From VXMO01 sp965219405 (GTDB lineage: Bacteria > Chloroflexota > Dehalococcoidia > UBA6926), in the NCBI GenBank assembly GCA_965219405.1, contig OZ244736.1:1116001-1180000 (forward strand): a stretch of DNA of 64,000 bases. Direction: 5' to 3'. Positions 9,331 through 17,860 of this stretch are shown in pieces. The translations under genes and the position numbers were made by a program. Each line of letters begins with the position of its first letter. The stretch's first letter is position 1. The notes under the pieces are model-generated. The model saw only the letters and a list, made by a program, of their open reading frames with translations. It searched no databases and was not told the DNA's origin.

Positions 9331-9414
9331 GACTCTTCTACTCTACATGACGGGGACGCCCGCTATACTTGAAATACCGCCGCCGTCACGCGGCGCATGG
9401 GAGGGTAGGGATTC

Positions 9415-10455
9415 ATGTCAACATCGGAACAGGTGAGGCTTACGAGCCTTTCCCACTGCGCCGGTTGAGCGGCTAAACTCGGCCCTGCCGAGCTTGCGCA
9501 GGTTCTGCGCAATCTGCCGCCCGTTAGCGACCCCAACCTGCTGGTCGGAATCTCGACCGGTGACGATGCTGCTGTCTACCGCCTCACGGATGAGATTGCG
9601 CTCATCCAGACGATCGATTTCTTCCCGCCCGTTGTGGATGACCCGTATGACTATGGTGCGATTGCCGCCGCCAACGCGCTCAGCGACGTTTATGCCATGG
9701 GCGGCCATCCTGTTATCGCCCTCAACGTCGCGGCGTTTCCAGACGCGCTTGATAAGGACATTCTTGGTCGGATTCTGAAGGGTGGGGGAGAGAAGGCGGC
9801 GGAGGCAGGCACGCTCATCGCCGGCGGTCACACCATCGAGGACCCTGAGCCAAAGTACGGCCTCTCCGTCACCGGCATCGTGCAGCCTGGTCACCAGGTG
9901 GCGAATGTTGGCGCGCAGCCCGGCGATGTTCTGGTACTGACAAAGCCGCTCGGGTCCGGCGTGTTGACGACGGCGCACAAGAATGGGGCGTTGGATGATG
10001 CAACCCTTGCCGAGGTTGTTGCCATGATGGCGCAGCTCAACCGCGACGCTTCAGAGGCGATGGTGGAAGTGGGTGTCAACGCCTGCACGGACATCACGGG
10101 GTTCGGGCTGCTGGGGCACTTGAAGGGGATGCTCGACGGGAGCGGTGTTGGCGCGTCACTTTTGTTGGCTGAAATTCCGACGATTCCCGCCGCATGGGAG
10201 ATGATTGACCGCGGGTTCGTCCCCGGAGGGAGTGGCCGTAATCGCATGTGGATTGAGGACACGGTGAGCTGGCATCCGGAGGTTACGGAGGCCGGGCGAA
10301 TCATGCTGATGGACGCGCAGACATCCGGCGGGCTGCTTATTGCGGTGTCGGGCGACAAGCGCGATCAGCTGGTTTCCGCGCTTCAATCCCGCAACGCCGG
10401 CGCAGCCGTGATTGGTTATATCACTGAAGAACAGGAACTTCATGTCCATCCCTGA
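9415..10455 (+). CDS. selD: Selenide, water dikinase SelD, itself a selenoprotein (UGA = Sec18)
   Basis: Predicted 346-residue selenophosphate synthase, the selenium donor for selenocysteine and selenouridine. Reading starts at the ATG at 9415 (GGGAGG upstream) and passes an in-frame TGA at 9466-9468. The context is HCAG-U-AAK: the TGA falls exactly at the catalytic Cys/Sec position of SelD and is followed by the expected Lys21. The same frame then continues uninterrupted to the TGA at 10453-10455 with clear SelD sequence (GDDAAVYRL, DFFPPVVDDPYDYG, GGHTIEDPEPKYG, DITGFGLLGHL, TSGGLL). A hairpin follows the TGA (9478-9492). Without recoding only a fragment from about 9634 would be called. The machinery genes selA, selB and selC are not in the window. 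Confidence 0.93.
9478..9492 (+). promoter_or_regulatory. Candidate bacterial SECIS hairpin in selD
   Basis: CTCGG / CCGAG stem (9478-9482 with 9488-9492) and loop CCCTG. The loop G is 19 bases after the UGA, inside the 16-37 base range reported for bacterial SECIS elements. The stem is short, so the call rests largely on its position. Confidence 0.5.
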
Positions 10456-10468
10456 GGAGATTTAACCC

Positions 10469-10954
10469 ATGGCTGCCCTTGAAGTATCTCGACAATTTGT
10501 CGATGAGATGATTGCCCATGCTCTGGAGGATGACCCGAATGAGTGCTGCGGCATTCTGATTGGCGAGAACGGGACGGTGATTGGCACGCGGCGCGTGACG
10601 AACATCGTCGACGAGAAGAACAAGCCGTTCCGATACCAGATGGCGCCGCTGGAGTACGCGTCAATCGACGAGGAGTGTTCGGCGAACGGGCGGACGCTGT
10701 GGGGGTTTTACCACTCGCATACGAAGTCACAGGCGTATCCGTCCAAGACGGACCAGAACCTGGCGTTTTGGCCCGGGACAAAGGACCCCATCTGGCCGGA
10801 CTCCTTCTACCTGCTGGTCTCTCTTGAGAATAAGGACGCACCTGTTGTTCGCGCCTACACCATCTCACCGCCGAACGCGGGCACTGACGGCGATTTCCGT
10901 GTTGACGAGCACGAACTTCGTGTCACCGAGAATTCGGTTCCCAACCCGGCCTGA
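10469..10954 (+). CDS. JAMM/MPN (M67 family) metallopeptidase-like protein
   Basis: Predicted 161-residue Mov34/MPN/PAD-1 domain protein. The JAMM zinc signature is complete: E25 in NECCGIL, then H82-S-H84 with S92 and D95 in HSHTKSQAYPSKTD. Such prokaryotic proteins include Cys-releasing sulfur-carrier proteases (Mec-type) and deubiquitinase-like enzymes; no sulfur-carrier gene is adjacent, so the substrate is open. AGGAG precedes the ATG. The gene begins 13 bases after selD and its stop overlaps the start of the next gene (TGATG), so the three are probably one operon. Confidence 0.82.
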   Translation: MAALEVSRQFVDEMIAHALEDDPNECCGILIGENGTVIGTRRVTNIVDEKNKPFRYQMAPLEYASIDEECSANGRTLWGFYHSHTKSQAYPSKTDQNLAFWPGTKDPIWPDSFYLLVSLENKDAPVVRAYTISPPNAGTDGDFRVDEHELRVTENSVPNPA

Positions 10955-11307
10955 TGTGCCTGATTGCGGCCGCGATTGCCGCCGGAGTCGGCTGGATCAC
11001 CCTCGGGGCCACCGCAATCTGGTACCGCATTATCGTTGTTCCGGAGCTTTATATCGGGGATAGCGTTCTGCCATTCGTGGTGGTTGTGACGGTCGGCGCG
11101 GTGTCATTTCTGGCAGTTCTCGTGGGAGCGCTGCGGCGGACGCAGGGCAGGGCGGACGGGCTGCCGACGATGATCATTGCCTCGTTCGCTCTCGTTACCA
11201 TCATCTTCAGTTCACTGACGACGACCGGGGTGCTCATCATCCCTGGGTTCGTGCTCTCGACGCTGGCGGCGGCGTTGCCTGCGGACAGGCCGTGGCAAAA
11301 GACATAA
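10954..11307 (+). CDS. Small membrane protein of unknown function
   Basis: Predicted 117-residue protein with three to four hydrophobic segments (about 3-23, 34-57, 70-87, 91-108) and a polar loop (RRTQGRADG). The start overlaps the stop of the JAMM gene in a TGATG, which indicates translational coupling. I do not recognise the family. Being third in selD-JAMM-membrane protein, it may share a role with the JAMM protein, but this is only an inference from order. Confidence 0.6.
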   Translation: MCLIAAAIAAGVGWITLGATAIWYRIIVVPELYIGDSVLPFVVVVTVGAVSFLAVLVGALRRTQGRADGLPTMIIASFALVTIIFSSLTTTGVLIIPGFVLSTLAAALPADRPWQKT

Positions 11308-11385
11308 GCCGAGGCCACAATTCGAACCCACTTCCCGTGTAGGTGAAGGTCGGGGTGGGGATTTACAACCTGAAATCATGTCCGC

Positions 11386-12027
11386 CTAGACTGCCCCCAA
11401 AGTGAATTGCAGAGTGACCACAAGGACCCCAAACAGAATCAATGGTGTAGCCACGCTCCAGAAATAGGCCGCCATGAAAGGCTCTAGGTAGACCAGTGGA
11501 ACAACCATGTTTCCTTGAGGCCAATCTGAATAGTCTTCTATTGATAAGACCCTGCGTAGTTTCCACCACAAAAGGGCGTTAAGGAGAATAATCACGAAGC
11601 CGATTGGTGCCGCAAAAATGCTTGCTCCGGCAGCCCCCGCGAATATTCCACCAGTGACCAAGCTCAAGAAAAAAGCGAAAACCCAAAGAACGCCGACCAT
11701 TGTCAGTATGCCGACAGAGAAAACACCCCATGCGCCCAATACGATAGTGAGGGAGAACTCAAAGAGTCCATTTGCGTGTCGCCAGCCAAGATTTCTTAGG
11801 AACAAGCACACCCATGGCAGAAACAACATCGCAGATGCTAGGAAGCCTCCCAACAGTGCTTTCCACGGGCTCCGGCCAGTCAGCAATGCATTGGCAGTGC
11901 TGAGCAATGCAGCCAATGGGGCCAGAAGGAAGCCGATAACTGCCAGAAATAGTAGAGGGGATATAGCGAAAGAGGCTATTAGAAATACACCCCAAAGTTC
12001 AGTACCCGGTATGTCAAAAAGTGTCAT
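11386..12027 (-). CDS. Hypothetical membrane protein
   Basis: Predicted 213-residue protein with about five hydrophobic segments and an aromatic C-terminal part. I do not recognise a family. It looks lower in GC than its neighbours, so recent acquisition is possible. The reading frame is intact and lies downstream of the ilv-leu operon on the same strand (19 bases from the last operon gene), so it may be the operon's distal end or an independent gene. Confidence 0.55.
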   Translation of the reverse strand: MTLFDIPGTELWGVFLIASFAISPLLFLAVIGFLLAPLAALLSTANALLTGRSPWKALLGGFLASAMLFLPWVCLFLRNLGWRHANGLFEFSLTIVLGAWGVFSVGILTMVGVLWVFAFFLSLVTGGIFAGAAGASIFAAPIGFVIILLNALLWWKLRRVLSIEDYSDWPQGNMVVPLVYLEPFMAAYFWSVATPLILFGVLVVTLQFTLGAV

Positions 12028-12045
12028 TGCCTCGAACTAGACTTA

Positions 12046-12951
12046 CTACCCGTTATCCCCCTCGCTGCGGCGGGCAGTTAGCCAGGAGTCTACTATCTGC
12101 TGTAGTAGTTCGAGTTCGGGGAGTTTGAGTTTGCCTGCTGCTTTGAGGGCCTCCGCGAGCATGTTTTGGGACTGGGCTTCCTGCATTGTCGTGCCGGCGT
12201 CGAGGCTGCCCTGAGACTTCCACCAGAGCTCGATGTCAGAATCGTCGGCGTGCTCGATTTCTTTTTCGATCAACCTCAGGAAATGGGTGCGCATATACTG
12301 CGTGACGCGTTCTTCTTCACCCTCCGGCGTCTGGATCCATAACACGCTGCCGTCGGCTCGGACATAGCGGCTTTGCGGCACGCCGTCGGCGGCAGGTTGT
12401 GCCGGGGCTGCATGCGCGTCAACTGTCGTTGGCGGTGGCTCAGCGGGGCGCGCACTTTCCCCGGTTGGCGAGTATCGGGGCGCCGGGGGAAGCCCTCCGC
12501 CGCCCGCCTGGTAACGCGGCGGCGCGCCTAAAGGGCTCGTGCTGGGCGGCGCGGCAGGGCGATCCAGTGGCGTTCTCGCCTGCCGTTGGCTTGTTATTGC
12601 CGATTGTTCACCCATCGGGGCGGCGAGCGGAGGTTGATTGAGTTCCTCTTCAAGCGGGTCGCTGGGGTTCATGACCTGCGGCAGGTTCAGGATCTTGAGT
12701 TCCCGAGTCACCATGTCCGTCGCGGACTCGGTGGGGAGCTTGTTCGTCACACGCTCGCCGGTCTCGTCTTCCTGCGACCGTAGTTCAAAGAATTTTTCGA
12801 CCTGCTCGTCCGACGCCTCTTCAGGAGTCGCACCCGTCAGGCGATAGAAGTGCATGCGGTTCATGCCGGCCATGACGGCCTCGCCGCCGTCGGTCACGAA
12901 GCGAGAAACGCCGTCCTCTCCGCGCCGAAAATACTTGCTGGGCGGGGCCAA
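12046..12951 (-). CDS. Unknown protein translationally coupled to cimA
   Basis: Predicted 301-residue protein with no family I recognise. I place the start at the TTG at 12951, one base after the cimA stop, with AAGGGGG seven bases before it; upstream in-frame sequence is only the shadow of the cimA end. The N-terminus is compact (SKYFRRGEDGVSRFVTDGG, MHFYRLTGATPEEA), the middle is rich in Pro, Ala and Gly and probably disordered, and the C-terminal third returns to ordered sequence (SRYVRADGSVLWIQT, ELWWKSQGSLDAG) with a final helical part (LPELELLQQIVDSWL). It sits at the end of the branched-chain operon. A role with CimA is possible but not shown. Confidence 0.65.
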   Translation of the reverse strand: MAPPSKYFRRGEDGVSRFVTDGGEAVMAGMNRMHFYRLTGATPEEASDEQVEKFFELRSQEDETGERVTNKLPTESATDMVTRELKILNLPQVMNPSDPLEEELNQPPLAAPMGEQSAITSQRQARTPLDRPAAPPSTSPLGAPPRYQAGGGGLPPAPRYSPTGESARPAEPPPTTVDAHAAPAQPAADGVPQSRYVRADGSVLWIQTPEGEEERVTQYMRTHFLRLIEKEIEHADDSDIELWWKSQGSLDAGTTMQEAQSQNMLAEALKAAGKLKLPELELLQQIVDSWLTARRSEGDNG

Positions 12952-12952
12952 A

Positions 12953-14578
12953 TCACGCCCCCTTGGCCGCCCTCGCCGCGGCGCCCCAATTGAGCAGCCA
13001 GTACTCAAGCGAGTCCGCAAGCGCCATCCATGAGGCGTGGATGATATTGGTGTGGCTGCCGACGGTACGCCAAACGTGATCGCCGTCAGTCGACTCAATG
13101 AGTACACGCACTGTCGCCGCCGTGGCGCTCTCCTGGTTGAGAATGCGCACCTTATAGTCGGTGAGCCGAACGACGACGATCTCAGGGAACTTGGTGACCA
13201 GGGCCTTGCGCAGGGCCTCGTCGAGGGCGTTCACAGGTCCGTTGCCCTCCGCCGCCGTGTGGTATTGTTCCCCTCCCACGTGCACTTTGACGACTGCTTC
13301 CGAAAGCGGATCATCGTTGTCTTCAGCGATATTGACGGACGGCCGCCTACGCCACGTTTCGACGACTGTCATGAAATCTTGCAGCATGAATGCTGGTGTG
13401 TAGTCGGGCAGGGCGCGTCGTACCAGCATCTCGAAGGAAGCCTCCGCGCCCTCATACTGGAAGCCGATTGCCTCCGCGTTCTTCACCTTTTCGAGGATTG
13501 AGCGCGCGGTGTCCGGCTCGACATCAATGCCCATTGCCTGCGTCGCCGCCAACACGTTGCTTCGCCCGGAAAGCTCGGACACAACGATGCGCCGCGCATT
13601 TCCCACGGTGTCCGGGTCCATATGCTCATAACTGCGTTCAACCTTCGCGACAGCCGCGGCGTGCAACCCGCCCTTATGGGTAAAGGCCCTTGCGCCTACG
13701 TACGGCTGCGAAGGGTTGATGCCCATGTTGACGATTTCCGCAATTTCCTGCGAAACCGTTGTCAGGTTCTTTAATTGCTCGTCTGAGACGACTCGAATGC
13801 TCATCTTGGTCTGGAGACCGGGAATGATGGAGCACAGATTTGCGTTTCCGCAGCGCTCGCCGTAGCCGTTGATTGTGCCCTGTACCTGCTCGATGCCGTG
13901 CTCGACCGCAGTAATGGAATTTGCCACGGCAAGTTCGCCGTCGTTGTGGACGTGAATGCCAAGCGGAACCGTAACAGTTTCCCGGAGGGCATCGACAACC
14001 TCACCGAGACGCTGGGGCAGCACGCCGCCGTTAGTATCGCAGAGGTGAATGACGTCCGCGCCGGCGTCCTGCGCTGCCTTGAGGCATTGGATGGCGTATT
14101 CGCTGTTGGCGTCGTAGCCGTCAAAGAAGTGCTCCGCGTCGAAATGCGCCTCCCGCCCCTCGCTCTTGAGGTACGAGATCGAATCGCTGATCATCAGCAG
14201 ATTCTCTTCGAGACTCGTCTCCAAGACCTCCGTCACATGCAAATCCCAGGTTTTGCCGACGAGGGTAACGATTGGCGCTTCGGATGCGATGAGCGCCAGA
14301 AGGTTTCCGTCCTGTTCCGCCGTGATGCCTGCGCGGCGGGTTGAGCCGAACGCGGCGACGCGTGCCGTCTTGAGGTTCAGCCCCTTGACCCGCCGAAAAT
14401 ACTCCTCGTCCTTGGGATTGGAGAATGGCCACCCGCCCTCGATGATGTGAATTCCGAGGTCGTCCAGCTTGGTTGTGATGTCCAGCTTGTCCTTGACAGT
14501 AAGGGAGATACCCTCCTGCTGAGTCCCGTCCCGGAGAGTGGTGTCGTACAGAATCACGTGTGGCGTTGACGATGTCAC
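12953..14578 (-). CDS. cimA: (R)-citramalate synthase
   Basis: Predicted 541-residue enzyme condensing pyruvate and acetyl-CoA to citramalate, the threonine-independent entry to isoleucine. The HMGL-like TIM barrel starts with ILYDTTLRDGTQQEG; metal-binding His pairs appear in GIHVHNDGELAVAN. A LeuA-type allosteric C-terminal domain follows (about 400-520). The FGSTRRAG segment and long DGTQQEG variant mark the CimA branch rather than LeuA. The start lies 41 bases after leuB, and leuCDB here would serve both pathways. No ilvA (threonine deaminase) is seen in the window. Confidence 0.92.
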   Translation of the reverse strand: MTSSTPHVILYDTTLRDGTQQEGISLTVKDKLDITTKLDDLGIHIIEGGWPFSNPKDEEYFRRVKGLNLKTARVAAFGSTRRAGITAEQDGNLLALIASEAPIVTLVGKTWDLHVTEVLETSLEENLLMISDSISYLKSEGREAHFDAEHFFDGYDANSEYAIQCLKAAQDAGADVIHLCDTNGGVLPQRLGEVVDALRETVTVPLGIHVHNDGELAVANSITAVEHGIEQVQGTINGYGERCGNANLCSIIPGLQTKMSIRVVSDEQLKNLTTVSQEIAEIVNMGINPSQPYVGARAFTHKGGLHAAAVAKVERSYEHMDPDTVGNARRIVVSELSGRSNVLAATQAMGIDVEPDTARSILEKVKNAEAIGFQYEGAEASFEMLVRRALPDYTPAFMLQDFMTVVETWRRRPSVNIAEDNDDPLSEAVVKVHVGGEQYHTAAEGNGPVNALDEALRKALVTKFPEIVVVRLTDYKVRILNQESATAATVRVLIESTDGDHVWRTVGSHTNIIHASWMALADSLEYWLLNWGAAARAAKGA

Positions 14579-14619
14579 TGCGTTGTCCTCTGACTTGTTC
14601 CTATTGAATCAACTATAGG

Positions 14620-15765
14620 CTATAGCGGCCGAGGCACTCGCGCCCGTTCCGGATTCTCGATTCTCTCAATGACGGCGTCCGCCATTTCGGTCGTCTTGAC
14701 AACCCGAGTGTTGGAATCTGCCACGCCGACTCCGGCTACGTCTGCCGTGCGGTAACCCGCTGCAAGTGTTGCGTCAACCGCCGCCTCGACGGCGTCAGCC
14801 TCGTCATTCAGTCCGAACGAGAGTCGCAACATCATTGCGGCGCTTGAGATGGCAGCCAACGGGTTCGCAATGCCCTGACCGGCGATATCGGGCGCCGAGC
14901 CGTGAATCGGCTCATACATGCCGTAGAGACCGCCGCCCCGTTTCCGAATCTTCTTGGTTCCCAGACTGGCCGACGGCAGCATACCCATTGAGCCCGCCAA
15001 CACTGATGCCTCGTCGGTCAGGATGTCTCCAAACATGTTCTCCGTGACGATGACGTCGAACTCCGCAGGTCGCTGGATCAGCATCATCGCGCAGGCGTCG
15101 ACAAGGATATGGCTTACAGAAACGTCCGGGTTCTCCTCCGCCATCTCCTGCGCCACTTCGCGCCACAGCCTGGATGATGCCAGCACGTTTGCCTTGTCTA
15201 CGGACGCCAGGCGTCCGCGCCGTCCCCGGGCGAGGTCAAAACCCACCTGTAATACCCGGCGAATCTCTTTCTCTGTGTACTTGAGCGTATCGACTGCCTT
15301 GCGGCCTTGCGAATCGTCCCAGCGTTTCTTTGGCTCTGCGAAATACAGCCCGCCGGTCAGCTCGCGCACGACAATCAGGTCGACGCCATTGATGACCGTG
15401 CTCTTGATGGGAGAGGCTCCAAGCAGTTCCGGAACGACTTTGACAGGTCGTAGATTCGCGAATAGCCCCATTCCGCGGCGCAGCGCAAGCAGACCTGCCT
15501 CCGGTCGCGTTCGTGCTCGTGGATCATCCCACTTCGGGCCGCCGACAGCGCCAAACAGAATTGAATCCGCCTGTTTCGCTATGTTGAGCGATTCATCCGG
15601 CAACGCGTTGCCGGTGGCATCAATGGCTGCGCCCCCGACAAGGGCCTCCTGGTACTCAAAGGAATGGCCGAACCGCTTGCCGACGGCCGCGAGCATCCGC
15701 ACGGCCTCTGCGGTGACTTCGGGGCCGATGCCGTCCCCGGGCATCAACGCGATCGAGTAGTTCAC
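14620..15765 (-). CDS. leuB: 3-isopropylmalate dehydrogenase
   Basis: Predicted 381-residue NAD-dependent decarboxylating dehydrogenase of leucine synthesis. Seen: the N-terminal PGDGIGPEV, FGAVGGPKWDDP, RELTGGLYFAEPK, the Mg-binding region around VTENMFGDILTDEASVLAGS, and the NAD-binding loop EPIHGSAPDIAGQGIANP. It overlaps leuD by four bases (ATGA-type coupling). It should also act on the beta-methylmalate made from CimA product in isoleucine synthesis. Confidence 0.95.
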   Translation of the reverse strand: MNYSIALMPGDGIGPEVTAEAVRMLAAVGKRFGHSFEYQEALVGGAAIDATGNALPDESLNIAKQADSILFGAVGGPKWDDPRARTRPEAGLLALRRGMGLFANLRPVKVVPELLGASPIKSTVINGVDLIVVRELTGGLYFAEPKKRWDDSQGRKAVDTLKYTEKEIRRVLQVGFDLARGRRGRLASVDKANVLASSRLWREVAQEMAEENPDVSVSHILVDACAMMLIQRPAEFDVIVTENMFGDILTDEASVLAGSMGMLPSASLGTKKIRKRGGGLYGMYEPIHGSAPDIAGQGIANPLAAISSAAMMLRLSFGLNDEADAVEAAVDATLAAGYRTADVAGVGVADSNTRVVKTTEMADAVIERIENPERARVPRPL

Positions 15766-16370
15766 CAGGCTTCAGAGTCGACGGGCTTAAGTCCCGCCCG
15801 TTCCTCGAATGCGGCGATGTCGTCCTCGTGTTGCATGGTGAGGCCGATGCTGTCCAGGCCGTTGAGCAGGCAGTGCTTGCGGAACGGATCAATCTCAAAG
15901 TACGCCTCGAACCCCTCGCGATCCGAAACAAGCTGCTTTTCAAGGTCGATGGTCAGTTCATAACCGGGACGAATACGGTCGAGGATCTCGCGGACAGTCT
16001 CTTCCGGCAGCTGCACAGGCAGAAAACCGTTCTCAAAGGAGTTGTTGTAGAAGATGTCCGCAAACGTCGATGAGATGACCGCCTGGAATCCGAACTGTTG
16101 GAGAGCCCACGGGGCGTGCTCACGGCTTGAGCCGCTGCCGAAATTCGGCCCCGCAACGAGGATGGTGGCCTCGCGATATCCAGGCTTGTTCAGCACGAAC
16201 TCCGGGTTCTCGCCCCCGTCCGGCGTGTAGCGCCAATCAAAGAACAGGAACGGCCCGTAGCCCGTACGCTCCACGCGCTTGAGGAACTGCTTGGGAATGA
16301 TCGAGTCCGTGTCTACGTTCGAGCGATCCATCGGCGCTGCCGCACCGGTATGTGAAATGAACTTCTCCAT
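15762..16370 (-). CDS. leuD: 3-isopropylmalate dehydratase small subunit
   Basis: Predicted 202-residue swivel subunit of isopropylmalate isomerase. Family features are TDSIIPKQFLKRVERTG near the start, GPNFGSGSSREHAPWAL in the middle (the substrate-recognition loop and catalytic Ser region) and the usual C-terminal helices. The gene lies between leuC (21 bases upstream) and leuB (4-base overlap). Confidence 0.95.
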   Translation of the reverse strand: MEKFISHTGAAAPMDRSNVDTDSIIPKQFLKRVERTGYGPFLFFDWRYTPDGGENPEFVLNKPGYREATILVAGPNFGSGSSREHAPWALQQFGFQAVISSTFADIFYNNSFENGFLPVQLPEETVREILDRIRPGYELTIDLEKQLVSDREGFEAYFEIDPFRKHCLLNGLDSIGLTMQHEDDIAAFEERAGLKPVDSEAW

Positions 16371-16391
16371 CGTTCCCTCTGTGTTCCGGCT

Positions 16392-17828
16392 CTACGCAGG
16401 TGTCGATTCCCACTCTCGAATATCGACGAAGCGACCCTCGATGGCCGCGGCTGCCGCCATCTGCGGACTGACCAGGTGTGTTCGACCGTCTTTGCCTTGC
16501 CGCCCCTCAAAGTTGCGATTGGATGTTGAGGCGCATCGCTCCTGCGGCATCAGGATGTCCGGGTTCATGCCCAGACACATTGAGCATCCCGCAGCGCGCC
16601 ATTCAAAGCCCGCCTCCGTGAACACTGCGTCCAGCCCTTCCTGCTCCGCCTGCCACTTGACCAGCGCGGAGCCGGGAACCACCATCGCGTTCACGTTTGG
16701 ATGCACCTGTCGACCTCGCACCATGTCCGCCGCGGCGCGCAGGTCAGACAAGCGGGAGTTGGTGCAGGAGCCGATAAAGACGCGATCGATCTCGATGTCC
16801 TTGATGTTCGTGCCGGCTTCCAAACCCATGTAGGCCAGGGCGCGTTCTGCCGCCTCGCGCTTATTTTCCGGCAGTTCAGCAGGGTTGGGCACTGCGTCAT
16901 CAATGGTGACGACCTGCTCGGGATTCGTGCCCCACGTAACGTGAGGGCGTAGTTCGCCGGCATCAAGTTCAACGACGACGTCGTATTCCGCGCCGTCGTC
17001 TGTGGCGAGTTCTTTCCAGCGTTCGACGGCCTCGTCATACTCTTCGCCCTGCGGGACGAATCTGCGGCCGCGCAGCCAGTCGAACGTGGTCTCGTCAGGC
17101 GCAATCATGCCTGCACGGGCGCCGGCTTCGATGGACATGTTGCAGACCGTCATGCGGCCTTCCATCGGGAGAGAGCGGATGGCCTCGCCGGTGTATTCGA
17201 TGACGTAGCCCGCTCCGCCGGAGGTGCCGATCTTGCCGATGATGCCGAGGATGATGTCCTTGGCGGTGACGCCCGGGGGGAGCTCGCCGTCGACACGAAC
17301 TTCCATCGTCTTTGGCTTGAACTGGCGCAGGGTCTGGGTTGCAAGGACGTGCTCGACCTCAGAGGTGCCGATGCCCAGGGCAAACGCTCCGAACGCGCCG
17401 TGGGTGGCGGTGTGGCTGTCGCCGCACACGATGACCTTGCCGGGCTGCGTGTGTCCGAGCTGGGGGCCGATGACATGCACGATTCCCTGGTTCTCATCAT
17501 TCATGTCGTAGTACGTGATGCCGAATTCGCGCGTATTCTCCGCCAGCGTTTCGATCTGCTGCTTGGAGATTGGGTCTTCGATAGGCAGGGAGCGGTCGGT
17601 TGTGGGGACGTTGTGGTCGACCGTGGCGATGGTCAAATCGGGCCGCCGCACTTTGCGCCCCGCCAGCCGCAAACCCTCGTAAGCCTGCGGCGATGTCACC
17701 TCGTGGACGAGATGAAGATCAACGTAAATCAGGCTGGGCTCGCCCGTCTCTTCGCGGACGAGATGAGAGTCCCAGATCTTCTCGAACATGGTGCGTGGCT
17801 GCATTTCAGTGTTCTCTTGTGATGTCAT
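16392..17828 (-). CDS. leuC: 3-isopropylmalate dehydratase large subunit
   Basis: Predicted 478-residue aconitase-family subunit carrying a [4Fe-4S] cluster. The cluster cysteines are visible in FIGSCTNSR and in GCSMCLGMNPD; substrate and structural motifs include VDHNVPTTDR, CGDSHTATHGAFG and GTSEVEHVLATQT. The ATG at 17828 is used; the one at 17804 (MQPRTMFEKIWD) is an alternative. It follows leuA by 32 bases and forms the isomerase with leuD. Confidence 0.94.
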   Translation of the reverse strand: MTSQENTEMQPRTMFEKIWDSHLVREETGEPSLIYVDLHLVHEVTSPQAYEGLRLAGRKVRRPDLTIATVDHNVPTTDRSLPIEDPISKQQIETLAENTREFGITYYDMNDENQGIVHVIGPQLGHTQPGKVIVCGDSHTATHGAFGAFALGIGTSEVEHVLATQTLRQFKPKTMEVRVDGELPPGVTAKDIILGIIGKIGTSGGAGYVIEYTGEAIRSLPMEGRMTVCNMSIEAGARAGMIAPDETTFDWLRGRRFVPQGEEYDEAVERWKELATDDGAEYDVVVELDAGELRPHVTWGTNPEQVVTIDDAVPNPAELPENKREAAERALAYMGLEAGTNIKDIEIDRVFIGSCTNSRLSDLRAAADMVRGRQVHPNVNAMVVPGSALVKWQAEQEGLDAVFTEAGFEWRAAGCSMCLGMNPDILMPQERCASTSNRNFEGRQGKDGRTHLVSPQMAAAAAIEGRFVDIREWESTPA

Positions 17829-17860
17829 CGACCCTGGAAACTCCTTGTACTGCCGGCTTG

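Noticed and set aside
9466..9468. TGA in selD as a sequencing error or pseudogene
   Set aside because: The stop falls precisely at the Sec/Cys catalytic position with conserved context on both sides, and a second UGA gene shows the same pattern.
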